A stretch of 64,000 nucleotides of DNA from Nocardia beijingensis NBRC 16342 (GCF_001612785.1 NZ_BDBC01000055.1:42339-106338), one strand, 5' to 3'; shown: positions 20,071 to 28,721, counted from the first letter of the stretch. Numbers and translations are program-made. The notes: generated by a model from the sequence alone, not told the origin.

Positions 20071-20235
20071 ACGTCAACCCCGAATACTCTCACCGCGGGG
20101 TGAGAAGCCAAGTGCATCAACAACGATCGTCACCATAGCCGCGCGGTCCGCCCGGCCGCTACGCGGTGGCCGGCGATCCCTTCGGGCAGAAGACCGCGAA
20201 ATGCGCTGTCGCCCGAACCATGGCATGTTTGCGGC

Positions 20236-20595
20236 GTGAACGTGTCAGAGTTGATCTACAACGTCGTAGTCGTCGCGCACCTGCTCGGCATGGCCGCCGT
20301 GGTGGGTGGTTATGTGGCCGGGCGCCCCGGCGTCTCGGAGGTCATGGTCTGGGGTGCGCGGTTGCAGGTGGTCACCGGGCTGGTCCTGGTCGGCATGGCC
20401 GAATCGATCGACTCGCTCGGCAAGGATCCGAACATGGTGAAGATCGGCGTGAAGCTGGTCGTCGCGGTGGCGGTGGCGGCCTTCGCCGAGATCGGGCACG
20501 CGGACCGGAAGCGAGGCAAGCCGGTGCCGTGGCTGACCGACGCCGCCGGTGTGCTGGCGATCGTGAACGTCCTGGTGGCCGTGCTCTGGACCTGA
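20236..20595 (+). CDS. Small integral membrane protein, unknown function
   Basis: 119 residues from a GTG at 20236, with four predicted helices: IYNVVVVAHLLGMAAVVGGY, then RLQVVTGLVLVGMAES, VKIGVKLVVAVAVAAFAEIG and AAGVLAIVNVLVAVLWT. The pattern resembles a common four-helix actinobacterial membrane protein, possibly with His17 inside the membrane. The 3' end is followed by a strong bidirectional hairpin. No function is assigned. Confidence 0.75.
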   Translation: MNVSELIYNVVVVAHLLGMAAVVGGYVAGRPGVSEVMVWGARLQVVTGLVLVGMAESIDSLGKDPNMVKIGVKLVVAVAVAAFAEIGHADRKRGKPVPWLTDAAGVLAIVNVLVAVLWT

Positions 20596-20600
20596 GAGGT

Positions 20601-20624
20601 GTCCGGCGCCGCGGGGCGCCGGAC
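20601..20624. terminator. Strong bidirectional terminator hairpin
   Basis: GTCCGGCGCC and GGCGCCGGAC form a perfect 10-bp stem with a GCGG loop. It sits 5 bases after the stop of the membrane protein gene and 5 bases before the stop of the DyP gene. The position between convergent genes fits a shared terminator; T tracts are absent, as is common in actinobacteria. Confidence 0.75.
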
Positions 20625-20629
20625 CTGGC

Positions 20630-21841
20630 TCAGGACTCGAACAGCGATTGCCCGAGATAGCCGCCCGGTGCGGCGACCCCGGGCGGGATCGCGAACACCG
20701 CGGAACCGATCGGTGTCGTCCATACATTGAGGGCGTCGAACTCCGCGAGTCTGCGCTGCACCGGAAGGAACTGGTTGTCGACGTCCCGCTGATAGGCGGC
20801 GAACAGCAGACCCGAGTTGGAGGTCGCCCCCGATGCCGGCGCGTCGTCGTAGTTGTAACCGCGGCGCAGGAAACGTTCGCCGTCGTTGGTGTGGTGCGCG
20901 CGAGCGATGTGTGACGACGGCGGGATGACCGGAATCCCGTTCGGGTCGACGGCCGTGAAGTCCGGTTCGTCGAACTCGTGTGCTCCGGTCAGCGGCGCAC
21001 CGTTGGCGACGGTGCGGCCGATGGTGAGTTCCCTTTCCTCCCGGTCGATCTGATCCCAGGTGTCCAGCGTCATCGCGATCCGCCGCAGCACGCACGAGGT
21101 CCCGCCGCCCAGCCAGGGCTGCGCGGCACCGTCGTCCCACACCAGCCGGTCGAACTCCGGTGTGCCGGGCGCCAGGTTCACCGTGCCGTCGACCTGACCC
21201 ATCAGGTTGCGCGGCGTCCGGCCCGGTGCGGCGTCACGGAACCCGCGCTGCACCCAGCGCACGGTGACCAGCGAGGTGACGCTGCGGCACAGCGCACGCA
21301 CCGTGTGCGACACCGTGGTCGCCTCCTCGGCGCACACCTGCAGAAGCAGATCGCCTCCGGTCCAGGCGGATTCGAGCCGGTCGATGGGGAACGGCGGCAG
21401 CGGCCGCAGCCAGGACGGCTTGCGGTGCTCCAGCCCGGCCGCCGTGAACATCGCGGGCCCGAAACCCACCGTGACGGTGAGTCGCGCCGGGCGCAGTGCG
21501 AGTTCGGGTTCGGTGTCCGCGAGGGCGGGGCGGCCCTCGGTCAGCCGGGCGGCGTCGCCGGTCCATATCTTCAGCAGGCCCACGAGGTCGTCGCGTCGGA
21601 CACCCGGTCGCAGATCGAAGGCGACGAACGCCGCGTGCGCTTGCGGGCGGGTGCCGATCCCGGCTTGATGCGGTCCGTAGAACGGCTCCGTCGCCGCGGA
21701 GGCCGGTGGATCGGCTTCGCGCCGTCCGGTGCGGGCGACCGCGCCGAGCCCGACACCGGCGGCGCCAGCCGCGGCGGCCCCGCCGCCGACCAGACGCCGC
21801 CGGTTGATCCGTGCGGGACGCGGTCCGTTCCGGTCAGCCAC
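20630..21841 (-). CDS. Tat-exported DyP-type heme peroxidase (EfeB-like)
   Basis: 403 residues. A twin-arginine signal (RINRRRLVGGG plus Ala-rich core) at 11-40 sends it out folded. The DyP signature GxxDG appears as NLMGQVDGTVN with the catalytic Asp, and the proximal heme ligand lies in IARAHHTNDGERFLRRG. Such enzymes oxidise dyes, phenols or lignin-like compounds, or act in iron uptake. The ATG overlaps the upstream PCuAC lipoprotein stop by 8 bases, so the two are coupled and probably work together outside the membrane; no EfeU or EfeO gene is adjacent. Confidence 0.92.
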   Translation of the reverse strand: MADRNGPRPARINRRRLVGGGAAAAGAAGVGLGAVARTGRREADPPASAATEPFYGPHQAGIGTRPQAHAAFVAFDLRPGVRRDDLVGLLKIWTGDAARLTEGRPALADTEPELALRPARLTVTVGFGPAMFTAAGLEHRKPSWLRPLPPFPIDRLESAWTGGDLLLQVCAEEATTVSHTVRALCRSVTSLVTVRWVQRGFRDAAPGRTPRNLMGQVDGTVNLAPGTPEFDRLVWDDGAAQPWLGGGTSCVLRRIAMTLDTWDQIDREERELTIGRTVANGAPLTGAHEFDEPDFTAVDPNGIPVIPPSSHIARAHHTNDGERFLRRGYNYDDAPASGATSNSGLLFAAYQRDVDNQFLPVQRRLAEFDALNVWTTPIGSAVFAIPPGVAAPGGYLGQSLFES

Positions 21842-22406
21842 CGTGCGCGGGGGTCTGCGCGCCCGCGTGCGTCGCGCCGTCCGCGTGATCGGGCACGTAA
21901 TTCTCCTGGTTGCCCGCGAAGTCGCGCACCTGAGCGGTGAACGTGCTGGTCGAGCCGTCGTCGAAGGTCAGCGTGACCGACGTCTCCGACCCCGTGCGCA
22001 GCGGCGCGCGCAGGTCCATGAACATGATGTGGTCCCCGCCGGGACGCAGCTGGGTGCGGCCGTGCGCGGGAATCACGAAGCCGCCGCGTTTGGGCCGCAT
22101 CGCCTTCGTCCCGTTCGCGTCGGCGACCACCTCGTGCAACTCGATCCGGCCGGAGGCGGGACTGGTCGCCGAGACGATGGTGCGCGGGGTGTCGCCGCTG
22201 TTGATCAGGTCGCCGAAGGCGGCCGACATCCCGCCGTCGGCGGCCTTGACCCACTGGTCGGAGATGGTCACCGCGTCGGCGGATGCGACGGCCTCGGGCT
22301 TGTCGGCGGACGAGCACGCGGTCAGGAGAAGAGGCACCGCGGCGACGGCGAGCGCGCCACGCAGAAGGCGAGCGGCGCGCGGTGGAACGGAAAGGTTGTC
22401 AGGCAT
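21834..22406 (-). CDS. PCu(A)C copper chaperone-like lipoprotein
   Basis: 190 residues from the ATG at 22406. It has a lipoprotein signal ending LLLTACSS (lipid Cys at about 31), then the PCuAC domain: AVTISDQWVKAADGGMSAAF, RIELHEVV, AMRPKRGGFVIPAHG and HIMFMDLR. The His and Met residues fit the H-Mx-HxM copper site of periplasmic chaperones that load copper enzymes. It is the first gene of an operon with the DyP peroxidase (8-base overlap). Longer in-frame sequence upstream looks non-coding. Confidence 0.85.
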   Translation of the reverse strand: MPDNLSVPPRAARLLRGALAVAAVPLLLTACSSADKPEAVASADAVTISDQWVKAADGGMSAAFGDLINSGDTPRTIVSATSPASGRIELHEVVADANGTKAMRPKRGGFVIPAHGRTQLRPGGDHIMFMDLRAPLRTGSETSVTLTFDDGSTSTFTAQVRDFAGNQENYVPDHADGATHAGAQTPAHGG

Positions 22407-23014
22407 GGAAACTCCACAAGTCGTGAGATTCGGTGTGGTGCGCGCGGACGAGAGCGCCGGGCATGGGCCGATCCGCCGGCGCGCGTCGATCAGCCGCGCT
22501 GTCGGTGCACACGCCGGGCATCGCGACGAGACCGGGTGGTCCGGCATCGGGGCCTTCGATCGAATCCCGAAGCCGCCCTGCGGATTCTTCGAAATCGCAG
22601 AGCATTCGCGGAGATCCGAATCGTCGGTCGATGCCTCTGTCGCGTACTGCGGGGGCCCGTTGCCGGACGGCGTGTGCCAGTCGCAGCGGACGGCGTGTGC
22701 CAGTCGCAGCGGACGGCGTGTGCCGCGACGAGCTGGTCATCCAGCGACGACGGCGACACGAGCGCGACCGCTCGGCGCACCGAAGGCCGCGCCGGCAGCG
22801 CCGTCTCGATCCGCGGCCGCGGACCTTGACCCTGGAAATCGGTCCGGCCGAGACAGTCGAGCACCGGCGGGGATTCGCCAGCCGCAGACGACAGCCTGTG
22901 CCGGCGCGGACGACCGCGTTCGTGAGCCGCAGCGGCACGGCGACGATCCGAGATCGGAGCGATCGTCGAGCGCGGCCCGGGGTGACGGTGTTGCTCGTCG
23001 GCGCGAGGAAGAGG
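22407..23014. repeat. Gene-free region with a 23-bp tandem repeat and degenerate copies
   Basis: About 600 bases upstream of the PCuAC gene with no convincing gene. At 22665-22724 the unit GGACGGCGTGTGCCAGTCGC plus AGC (23 bases) occurs 2.6 times in exact tandem. Related but diverged stretches (CTGCGGCT-type on the minus strand) recur near 22870-22935. ORFs that cross it are Arg/Ser-rich repeat translations. It may be a dispersed actinobacterial repeat, or an upstream regulatory array. Confidence 0.6.
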
Positions 23015-23542
23015 TCAGCGCGGCGGTGGCGGCCCGCGCAGGCCGGAGCCCGAACTGAGCAGTGGGCGACGTGGTTGGGGCAGAATGTGCCCGAAGGCGG
23101 GCGACCCGATGCGGGGCGGTGCGCTCGGCCCTTCGCCGAGCACGCGCACCGTGTCGCGCACGTCGGAAGCCGCGCGCAGCACCGCGTGTTCGGCGGCGCG
23201 AATGAGCAGCGCGCCCAGCGGGACGGCCGCCAGATGCGTGCCGAGCATGACCGAGGTCGCGCCCGCGTCGTGATGATGCGGGGCCGACAGCGTGGACGCG
23301 ATGTGCGCGACGGCTTGCGCCACCGCGAGCGTGACCATCATCCTGCCGAGGCCGTGCCGACGAGGTCGCGCCCCGGCCAGCACGCCCACCGCCGCGCAGG
23401 CGGCGATCAGCAGGGCGATCGGCGCGGCACCGGGCGCCATCGCGCCACCGCCGAGCGCGTGCGCGGCGATGCTCACCGCCGCGGCCGCGGATCCGACGAA
23501 CGCGCCGCGCAGTCGCGCCGCCACTACCGTCGGATTACGCAC
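23015..23542 (-). CDS. Membrane protein of unknown function with His-rich loop
   Basis: 175 residues from a GTG at 23542, with about four membrane helices and a short loop STLSAPHHHDAG that could bind metal. The last 30 residues are Pro/Arg-rich and probably cytosolic. It reads toward the PCuAC/DyP operon but is separated by a 600-base gap, so it may be transcribed apart. The metal link is inferred from the His cluster and neighbours only. Confidence 0.65.
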   Translation of the reverse strand: MRNPTVVAARLRGAFVGSAAAAVSIAAHALGGGAMAPGAAPIALLIAACAAVGVLAGARPRRHGLGRMMVTLAVAQAVAHIASTLSAPHHHDAGATSVMLGTHLAAVPLGALLIRAAEHAVLRAASDVRDTVRVLGEGPSAPPRIGSPAFGHILPQPRRPLLSSGSGLRGPPPPR

Positions 23543-24003
23543 CGGCTCATACTACCGCCTGTCGTAGCGTTTGTTCGCACCGGAACGGATGCCTGCCGGG
23601 ACGTCCTGCCGAACTCGCCTCGACCTGCCCGGCCGCGCGAGCGGAGTCCAAAGACTGTGTATCGCGGCATTTTTGCCCACAAGTCGGCGACGCATTCATC
23701 ATCCGGCCGAGCGGGCTACCCGGCACCTGGCATCGTTCCGGTAGGTCAGGCGCTCTTGCGGCATCACGCGGCTCGGCAACCGGTCGGCGGGTCCGGCGGC
23801 GCCCGTCGCCACGAAAGACGCGATAAGAGAGGGAATTCGGGACCATGAACGTCCCAGCACTCCGGACGTCGCCGCTCATGTCGTGGAAACCAGCCCGCGG
23901 TCGCGTTCTCCCGCACGGCTCGCAACCGAATTGCCGCGGTACCGAGCTCGCGGCCCTTCGGCGTCGGCAGGGCGACAGTCATGAACGTGAACCGGGCGGA
24001 ACC
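23543..24003. other. Intergenic region, no supported gene
   Basis: About 460 bases between the membrane protein start and the exonuclease-like stop. A minus-strand reading frame at 23764-23982 begins in protein-like fashion but lacks a ribosome binding site and ends in Arg/Pro-rich sequence, so I do not call it. Base composition is lower in GC than neighbours around 23640-23720. Confidence 0.4.
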
Positions 24004-24717
24004 TCACACCGTGACGGTCGCGTGCACCAGATTGTGGTCGGACACCCCGCCGATGTCGTGGACCGACGCCGTGGTGACGGTCGCGCCGTGCACTACGACA
24101 TGGTCGATGTGCTGTGACTTCGTGCCCGAGGAACGCGGACGGGTCGGTGGTCCGTCGGCGCTGTGTTCGGCGACCACGAAGTCGTCGCCCAGCGCGGCGG
24201 CGACGGTGGCCCGGTCGGTGTTGAAGTCTCCCAGCAGCACCGCGGCGTCCTCCGGAGCGTCGGTGGCGAGTTCGGCCAGGCGGGCCAGCTGATCCGCGCG
24301 CCGCCGGTCTCCGGTGACATGGGTGGCGATCACCGTCAGGCCGCCGACGTCCACGACCAGCGCGCCCTTGCCGTGGTCCTGTGCGAAGGATTCGGCGGTC
24401 ACCTCCCTGCTCGGCTCCGCGGTGAGCACCACGAGGTACTCGCCGCCGTCGAGCAGCGAGCTGGGCATGCGCCGCGGCGTCGGCAGCCGCTGATACCGCA
24501 TCGCGTGGAAGGTCCGGTCTGGCAGCGCCATTCGCAGGCTGGCCAGCTGATCGCCGCTGACCTCCTGTAACGCGATGATTCCCTCGGTGCGTTCGGCCAC
24601 TCGCGCGGTGACTTCGGCGATCCGCGCGCCCTCGTCCGGCCAGCGGGTGGCGACGTCCTCGTACCAGTTCTCGGCGTGGACGCGATGCAGGACGTTCCAA
24701 GTGGCCACCGTGATCAC
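24004..24717 (-). CDS. Endonuclease/exonuclease/phosphatase-family protein
   Basis: 237 residues from a GTG at 24717. It shows the EEP fold order: ATWNVLHR (Asn), GIIALQEVSGDQ (metal-binding Glu), VIATHVTGD, LLGDFNTDRA (Asp/Asn) and IDHVVVHG with a final GGVSDHNLVHATV (catalytic Asp-His). The substrate could be nucleic acid, inositol phosphate or sphingolipid. There is no signal peptide, so it is probably cytosolic. It reads in the same direction as the TetR gene 66 bases upstream, but its operator suggests separate control. Confidence 0.85.
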   Translation of the reverse strand: MITVATWNVLHRVHAENWYEDVATRWPDEGARIAEVTARVAERTEGIIALQEVSGDQLASLRMALPDRTFHAMRYQRLPTPRRMPSSLLDGGEYLVVLTAEPSREVTAESFAQDHGKGALVVDVGGLTVIATHVTGDRRRADQLARLAELATDAPEDAAVLLGDFNTDRATVAAALGDDFVVAEHSADGPPTRPRSSGTKSQHIDHVVVHGATVTTASVHDIGGVSDHNLVHATVTV

Positions 24718-24782
24718 CTTCGCGATGGTAGGCGAACCGGGTGGAACAGGTTGCGGTGCGGGCGTGCCGATCCGGTGCGCGC

Positions 24783-25412
24783 TCAGCTCGCGCCGTCGAT
24801 ATCGATGCCCTGCTGCAGCGATGCGATGGCCTGATCGAGGACGCGGTAGAGGGCCGGAACCGAATGGTCCGCCCCCATCATCCAGTGATCGAGGCCGACG
24901 CCGAAGGCCGCGAAACAGGCCGAGGCCGTGAGCTGCGGTCGCAGGTCGTCGGCGGGAAGCCGGGCGCGGGCAGCGAAGTTCAGCGCCATCGCGCGCTGGC
25001 GTCCCAGTGCTCCGATGAAGTTCTCCCGGCGCAATTCCGGGTTGCCGACCAGCAGCTGCCTGGCCCGGCGCGCCGTCTCCGCCTGGCGGTCGCGCGACGG
25101 GACGTCCCGCTCGTCGAGCAGGAAATCGCGCAGCGCCGCCCGCAGTGCGGTGAGCACCGATTCGCTCGCCGGGCGCCGGTCGACGGCGGCGAGCAACTGT
25201 GCCATGAGGTCTTCCTCGTGGCTGAAGACCACCGCGAGCTTCGACGGGAAGTGACGGTGGAAGGTGCGCCGGGAGACCAGCGCCGCGTCGGCGATCTGCT
25301 GCACCGTGGTCTGCTCGAACCCGTGCGACTCGAACAGCCGCAGCGCCGCGTCGACCAATTCCCGTCGCACGCGTGCCTTCTCGCGTTCCCGCGCGCCGTT
25401 CACACCCGTCAT
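24783..25412 (-). CDS. TetR-family transcriptional regulator
   Basis: 209 residues from the ATG at 25412. The HTH is at about 30-52, GFEQTTVQQIADAALVSRRTFHRHFPSK, with the Phe-rich end typical of TetR. The ligand domain contains AFGVGLDHWMMG. It is divergent from the lipase gene and two dyads lie between them, so it probably represses itself and the lipase. An in-frame TTG 45 bases earlier would extend into the operator and is less likely. Confidence 0.88.
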   Translation of the reverse strand: MTGVNGAREREKARVRRELVDAALRLFESHGFEQTTVQQIADAALVSRRTFHRHFPSKLAVVFSHEEDLMAQLLAAVDRRPASESVLTALRAALRDFLLDERDVPSRDRQAETARRARQLLVGNPELRRENFIGALGRQRAMALNFAARARLPADDLRPQLTASACFAAFGVGLDHWMMGADHSVPALYRVLDQAIASLQQGIDIDGAS

Positions 25413-25449
25413 GCCCGCACTCTCTCCGCGCGATGTCGCCCACCATTGA

Positions 25450-25464
25450 TGTCTCAAAGTGACA
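25450..25464. promoter_or_regulatory. Imperfect TetR operator TGTCTC-AAA-GTGACA
   Basis: Arms TGTCTC and GTGACA match as an inverted repeat except at one position each. It lies 38 bases before the tetR ATG, and its centre is 30 bases from the perfect dyad at 25479-25495. Confidence 0.5.
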
Positions 25465-25478
25465 CTTTAGCGGCTACA

Positions 25479-25495
25479 GTGTCTCGACGAGACAC
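25479..25495. promoter_or_regulatory. Perfect 17-bp TetR operator GTGTCTCG-A-CGAGACAC
   Basis: Perfect 8-base arms around one base, 27 bases before the lipase ATG and between the divergent tetR and lipase genes. It is the likely main binding site of the adjacent TetR protein. Confidence 0.75.
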
Positions 25496-25521
25496 CAAAC
25501 CGATGACCGAGAGGTGGCGCC

Positions 25522-26655
25522 ATGTCGGTGCGACGCGCAGGAATCACCGTGGCCGTGGCCGCACTGCTTTTCGCTGGTCCTCCGGTGGGTTCGGCCCTGG
25601 CCGATCCCGCCCGTGGCGCGGCCGCGGGCACGGTCGCCACCGACGAGGCGCTGCCCGGACAGCTCTGGATCGAAGGCGCGGGCGCGGCTCGCCGCTTGAC
25701 GTACTGGACCAGGACCTCCGACGATCGACCCGCGCTGGCCGGCGGCGCTGTCTTCGTTCCCGCGGGGACGCCGCCGAGCGGCGGCTGGCCGGTGCTGTCC
25801 TGGGAGCACGGGACGGTCGGCCTCGCCGACGAATGCGCGCCGTCGGCCGCGGGCCGCAGCAAGCGCGACCTGGATTATCTGGCAACCTGGTTGCGCCAGG
25901 GCTACGCCGTCGTCGCGACCGACTACATCGGCCTCGGCACCCCGGGGCCGCACGCGTACCTGGACGGGCGCGCCGAGGCGCACGCGGGGATCGACATGGT
26001 GCGCGCGGCCCGCGCCGTCGACGATTCGCTGTCGTCGAAATGGGTGGCGATCGGGCAGTCCCAGGGCGGCGGGGCCGCGGTGTTCACCGCCTCGCTGGCC
26101 ACGGCTTACGCCCCGGAACTCGACTATCGCGGCGCCGTCGCCACCGGCCCTGCCTCCAATGTCGTCGAGGCCGCCTCGTTCCTGGGGCCCGACGCGCCCC
26201 CGATCGACAACGCGCACCTCACCGCCTATGTCGCGTACGTGCTGAACGGACTGAAGGCGGCACGGCCCGGCTTCGATCTCGACAGCTACCTCAGCCCGGT
26301 CGGCAAGCAATTGGCGACCGCCGCCGAATCGCTGTGCTTCCAGCCGCTGGCCGACCGCGCGCAAGGGATCTCGGTCGACCGGCTGTTCTCGCGTCCGCTC
26401 GCGGACGGCGATTTCGTCGCGACGGCCCGGCCGGTGATGGACGTTCCGCTCACCGGCTACGACCGGCCGCTGTTCATCGGGCAGGGCACCAACGACACCG
26501 ACGTCCCCGCCCCGCTGACCGCGAAGCTGGTCACCGATATGGAATTGCACGGAGTCCGGCCCGAAGTCCACGTGTATCCGGGCAAGGATCACAGCGCCAC
26601 GATGGCCGCTTCGCTGTCGGACAGCATTCCGTTCGTCGCGCGCCTGTTCGCCTGA
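25522..26655 (+). CDS. Secreted lipase-family alpha/beta hydrolase (secretory LIP type)
   Basis: 377 residues. A Sec signal peptide (RRAGITVAVAALLFAGPPVG) cleaves around ALADP. Seen: SWEHGTVGLADECAPS, the nucleophile elbow GQSQGG at about 178, and VYPGKDHSATM near the end for the catalytic His, with Asp in QGTNDTDVP. This is the order of secretory lipases of actinomycetes and fungi. It hydrolyses lipid esters outside the cell. Divergent from and probably repressed by the TetR gene. ATG after GAGAGG. Confidence 0.88.
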   Translation: MSVRRAGITVAVAALLFAGPPVGSALADPARGAAAGTVATDEALPGQLWIEGAGAARRLTYWTRTSDDRPALAGGAVFVPAGTPPSGGWPVLSWEHGTVGLADECAPSAAGRSKRDLDYLATWLRQGYAVVATDYIGLGTPGPHAYLDGRAEAHAGIDMVRAARAVDDSLSSKWVAIGQSQGGGAAVFTASLATAYAPELDYRGAVATGPASNVVEAASFLGPDAPPIDNAHLTAYVAYVLNGLKAARPGFDLDSYLSPVGKQLATAAESLCFQPLADRAQGISVDRLFSRPLADGDFVATARPVMDVPLTGYDRPLFIGQGTNDTDVPAPLTAKLVTDMELHGVRPEVHVYPGKDHSATMAASLSDSIPFVARLFA

Positions 26656-26676
26656 CCCGCGTACGGGCCGCGGCGC

Positions 26677-28116
26677 TCAGGCGCGCGCGGCCGCGGGCTC
26701 GGGGTCGGTGGTCTCCGGCAGCGCCGAGGTGGGCTTGCGCGCCGGAATGGCCAGTGCGACCAGCGCCGCGAGCACCGAGACGGCACAACCGATCAGCAAT
26801 CCGGTGCGGAAACCGGCCTCGGTGGGGATGGTGTGCCCGCCGAGACGGGTGCTCATCTGCGCGAGGACGACGCCGACGACCGCGGCCGAGACCGTGGTGC
26901 CGATCGAGCGCATCAGGGTGTTGAAGCTGTTGGCCGACGCGGTTTCCGACAGCGGGACCGCGCTCATGATGAGCGCGGGCATCGAGCCGTAGGCGAGGCC
27001 GACGCCGCCGCTGCACACGCAGGTCACGATGAGCAGCCCCCAGGTCGAGCCCATCAGAGCGACCGACGAGCCGTAGCCGATCGCGATCACCATGCTGCCG
27101 ACGGCGAGCGTCACCTTCGGCCCGCGCGCGGCCGAGAGCCGGGCGCCGAGCGGCGAGACCGCCATCATCACCAGCCCGGCGGGCGCCATCCACAATCCCA
27201 TCGCCAGCATGGATTGCCCGAGCCCGTAACCGGTCGCCACCGGCAGTTGCAGCAATTGCGGCACGATCAACGACTGCGCGTACATGGCGAATCCCACCAC
27301 GATCGAGGCCGCGTTGGTCAGCAGCACCTGCGTGCGCGCGGTCACCCGCAGATCGACCAGCGGGTCCGCGGTACGCAGTTCCCACCAGCCCCAGACCGCG
27401 AGGACCAGGACCGCGACCGCGAACAGGCCGAGGACGGTTCCGCTCGTCCAGCCCCAATCGCCGCCCTTGGACACCGCGAGCAACAGGCACACCAGCGCCG
27501 TGCCGAGGCCGAGCGCGCCCGGGACGTCGAAACCGCCGCCGCCGCGCGCCGGGATGGCGGGCACCAGCAGCCAGATCAGTGTGGCCACACCCGCGCTCAG
27601 CGCCGCGGAGCCCCAGAACAACACGCGCCAGCTGGCGTTCTCGGCCACCGCGGCGGCCAGCGGAAGCCCCAGCGCGCCACCGATGCCCATCGACGCGCTC
27701 ATCACCGCGATGGAGGTGCCGAGGCGTTCGGCCGGCAGGACATCACGCAGCGCGCTGATGCCGAGCGGTACGACGCCCATGCCGATGCCTTGCAGGCCGC
27801 GACCGGCGATCATCGGCACGACCGAACTCGCGAGCGCGCAGACCACCGATCCGGCGATGAGCGGAACCGTGCAGGCCAGCAGCATGCGGCGCTTGCCGTA
27901 GAGATCGCCGAGGCGTCCGGTGATCGGGGTGGCCACCGCGCCGGCGAGCAACGTCGCCGTGATCACCCAGGACGCGTTGGACGCGGTGGTGTCCAGGATC
28001 CGGGGCAGGTCCCCGATCAGCGGCACCACCAGGGTTTGCATCAGTGCCGCGACGATGCCCGCCGCCGCGAGGACGCCGACGATGCCCTCGGACCGAGCTG
28101 CCGATGGTGCTGTCAC
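26677..28116 (-). CDS. MFS drug-efflux transporter, DHA2/EmrB-QacA family (14 TM)
   Basis: 479 residues from a GTG at 28116 (GGGAGAC 5 bases before it). Fourteen predicted helices; motif A-like GRLGDLYGKRRMLLA follows helix 2, and the family's central MGIGGALGLPLAAAV is present. It would export drugs or toxic compounds using proton force. It is divergent from a MarR gene, with three related dyads between them, the standard layout for drug-inducible efflux. In-frame sequence upstream of 28116 covers the operators and is not protein-like. Confidence 0.9.
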   Translation of the reverse strand: MTAPSAARSEGIVGVLAAAGIVAALMQTLVVPLIGDLPRILDTTASNASWVITATLLAGAVATPITGRLGDLYGKRRMLLACTVPLIAGSVVCALASSVVPMIAGRGLQGIGMGVVPLGISALRDVLPAERLGTSIAVMSASMGIGGALGLPLAAAVAENASWRVLFWGSAALSAGVATLIWLLVPAIPARGGGGFDVPGALGLGTALVCLLLAVSKGGDWGWTSGTVLGLFAVAVLVLAVWGWWELRTADPLVDLRVTARTQVLLTNAASIVVGFAMYAQSLIVPQLLQLPVATGYGLGQSMLAMGLWMAPAGLVMMAVSPLGARLSAARGPKVTLAVGSMVIAIGYGSSVALMGSTWGLLIVTCVCSGGVGLAYGSMPALIMSAVPLSETASANSFNTLMRSIGTTVSAAVVGVVLAQMSTRLGGHTIPTEAGFRTGLLIGCAVSVLAALVALAIPARKPTSALPETTDPEPAAARA

Positions 28117-28141
28117 GCGGGTCTCCCTCTCTCTCAATTCT

Positions 28142-28156
28142 TGTGCACCGTACACA
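28142..28156. promoter_or_regulatory. MarR-type operator TGTGCAC-C-GTACACA
   Basis: Arms match at 6 of 7 positions. It lies 26 bases before the MFS transporter GTG and is the first of three AT-rich dyad-like sites in the divergent region. Confidence 0.6.
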
Positions 28157-28160
28157 TGAA

Positions 28161-28191
28161 TTGCACTATGCACAAGAGTTGTATTATGCAA
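28161..28191. promoter_or_regulatory. Two further dyad sites between the MFS and marR genes
   Basis: TTGCACTATGCACAA (28161-28175) and TTGTATTATGCAA (28179-28191) share TTG...CAA ends and a central TAT with each other and resemble the site at 28142-28156. They lie about 80 bases before the marR start, where its promoter is expected. Confidence 0.5.
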
Positions 28192-28271
28192 ATGCGCTGG
28201 TCCGGCCATGGGGGTGTGGTATAGGTGCGGAGATAAGCCCGGCAGCTGGCGAATATCGGCAGGAGCGTTGT

Positions 28272-28721
28272 GTGGACAAGCCCGTATCTTCGGTGGAGTT
28301 CGAGACCATGCTGCTGGGGCGGCACAGCCTCAGCGCCAAGGCCCGCCGAGGTCGCGGCCACCTCGACCGCAGCGCCTACACGGTGCTGAGCAGACTGCGC
28401 GTGCAGGGCCCGATGTCCGTGGGCGAGCTCAGCGACGCCTTCGGCCTGGACACCTCGACGCTGCACCGGCAGACCACGGCCATGCGCGCAGCCGGCCTGA
28501 TCGAACGCATCCCGGACCCGGACGGCGGCATGGCGCGCAAGTTCCGCATCACCGCGGAGGGCGGCCGCCAGCTCGACGCCGAGCGCGCCTACAACGTCCG
28601 CGCCCTGGAGAACGTGCTGGCGGATTGGTCGGCCGGGGACGTCGCCGCGTTCGCCGCATTCCTGAAGCGGTTCAACACCGACATCGAACGCATCGACAAG
28701 CGTCCGTGGCCCCGGCCGTGA
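28272..28721 (+). CDS. MarR-family transcriptional regulator
   Basis: 149 residues from a GTG at 28272, 6 bases after AGGAG. The winged helix is seen as MSVGELSDAFGLDTSTLHRQ and ERIPDPDGGMARKFRITAEG. It is divergent from the MFS efflux gene and most likely represses it through the three dyads between them. The protein is short and has the typical basic C-terminal helix. Confidence 0.88.
   Translation: MDKPVSSVEFETMLLGRHSLSAKARRGRGHLDRSAYTVLSRLRVQGPMSVGELSDAFGLDTSTLHRQTTAMRAAGLIERIPDPDGGMARKFRITAEGGRQLDAERAYNVRALENVLADWSAGDVAAFAAFLKRFNTDIERIDKRPWPRP

Noticed and set aside
22399..22938. A 179-codon minus-strand frame over the 23-bp tandem repeat
   Set aside because: Its peptide is built from repeat translation and is Arg/Ser-rich; the PCuAC start inside its 3' end is better supported.
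23764..23982. A 72-codon minus-strand frame after the exonuclease-like gene
   Set aside because: The first 35 residues look plausible, but there is no ribosome binding site and the rest is Arg/Pro-rich.
24004..25412. Exonuclease-like gene and TetR gene as one protein
   Set aside because: A frame runs through both without a stop, but the TetR protein is encoded in another frame with its own stop at 24783, and the exonuclease domain starts cleanly at the GTG at 24717.
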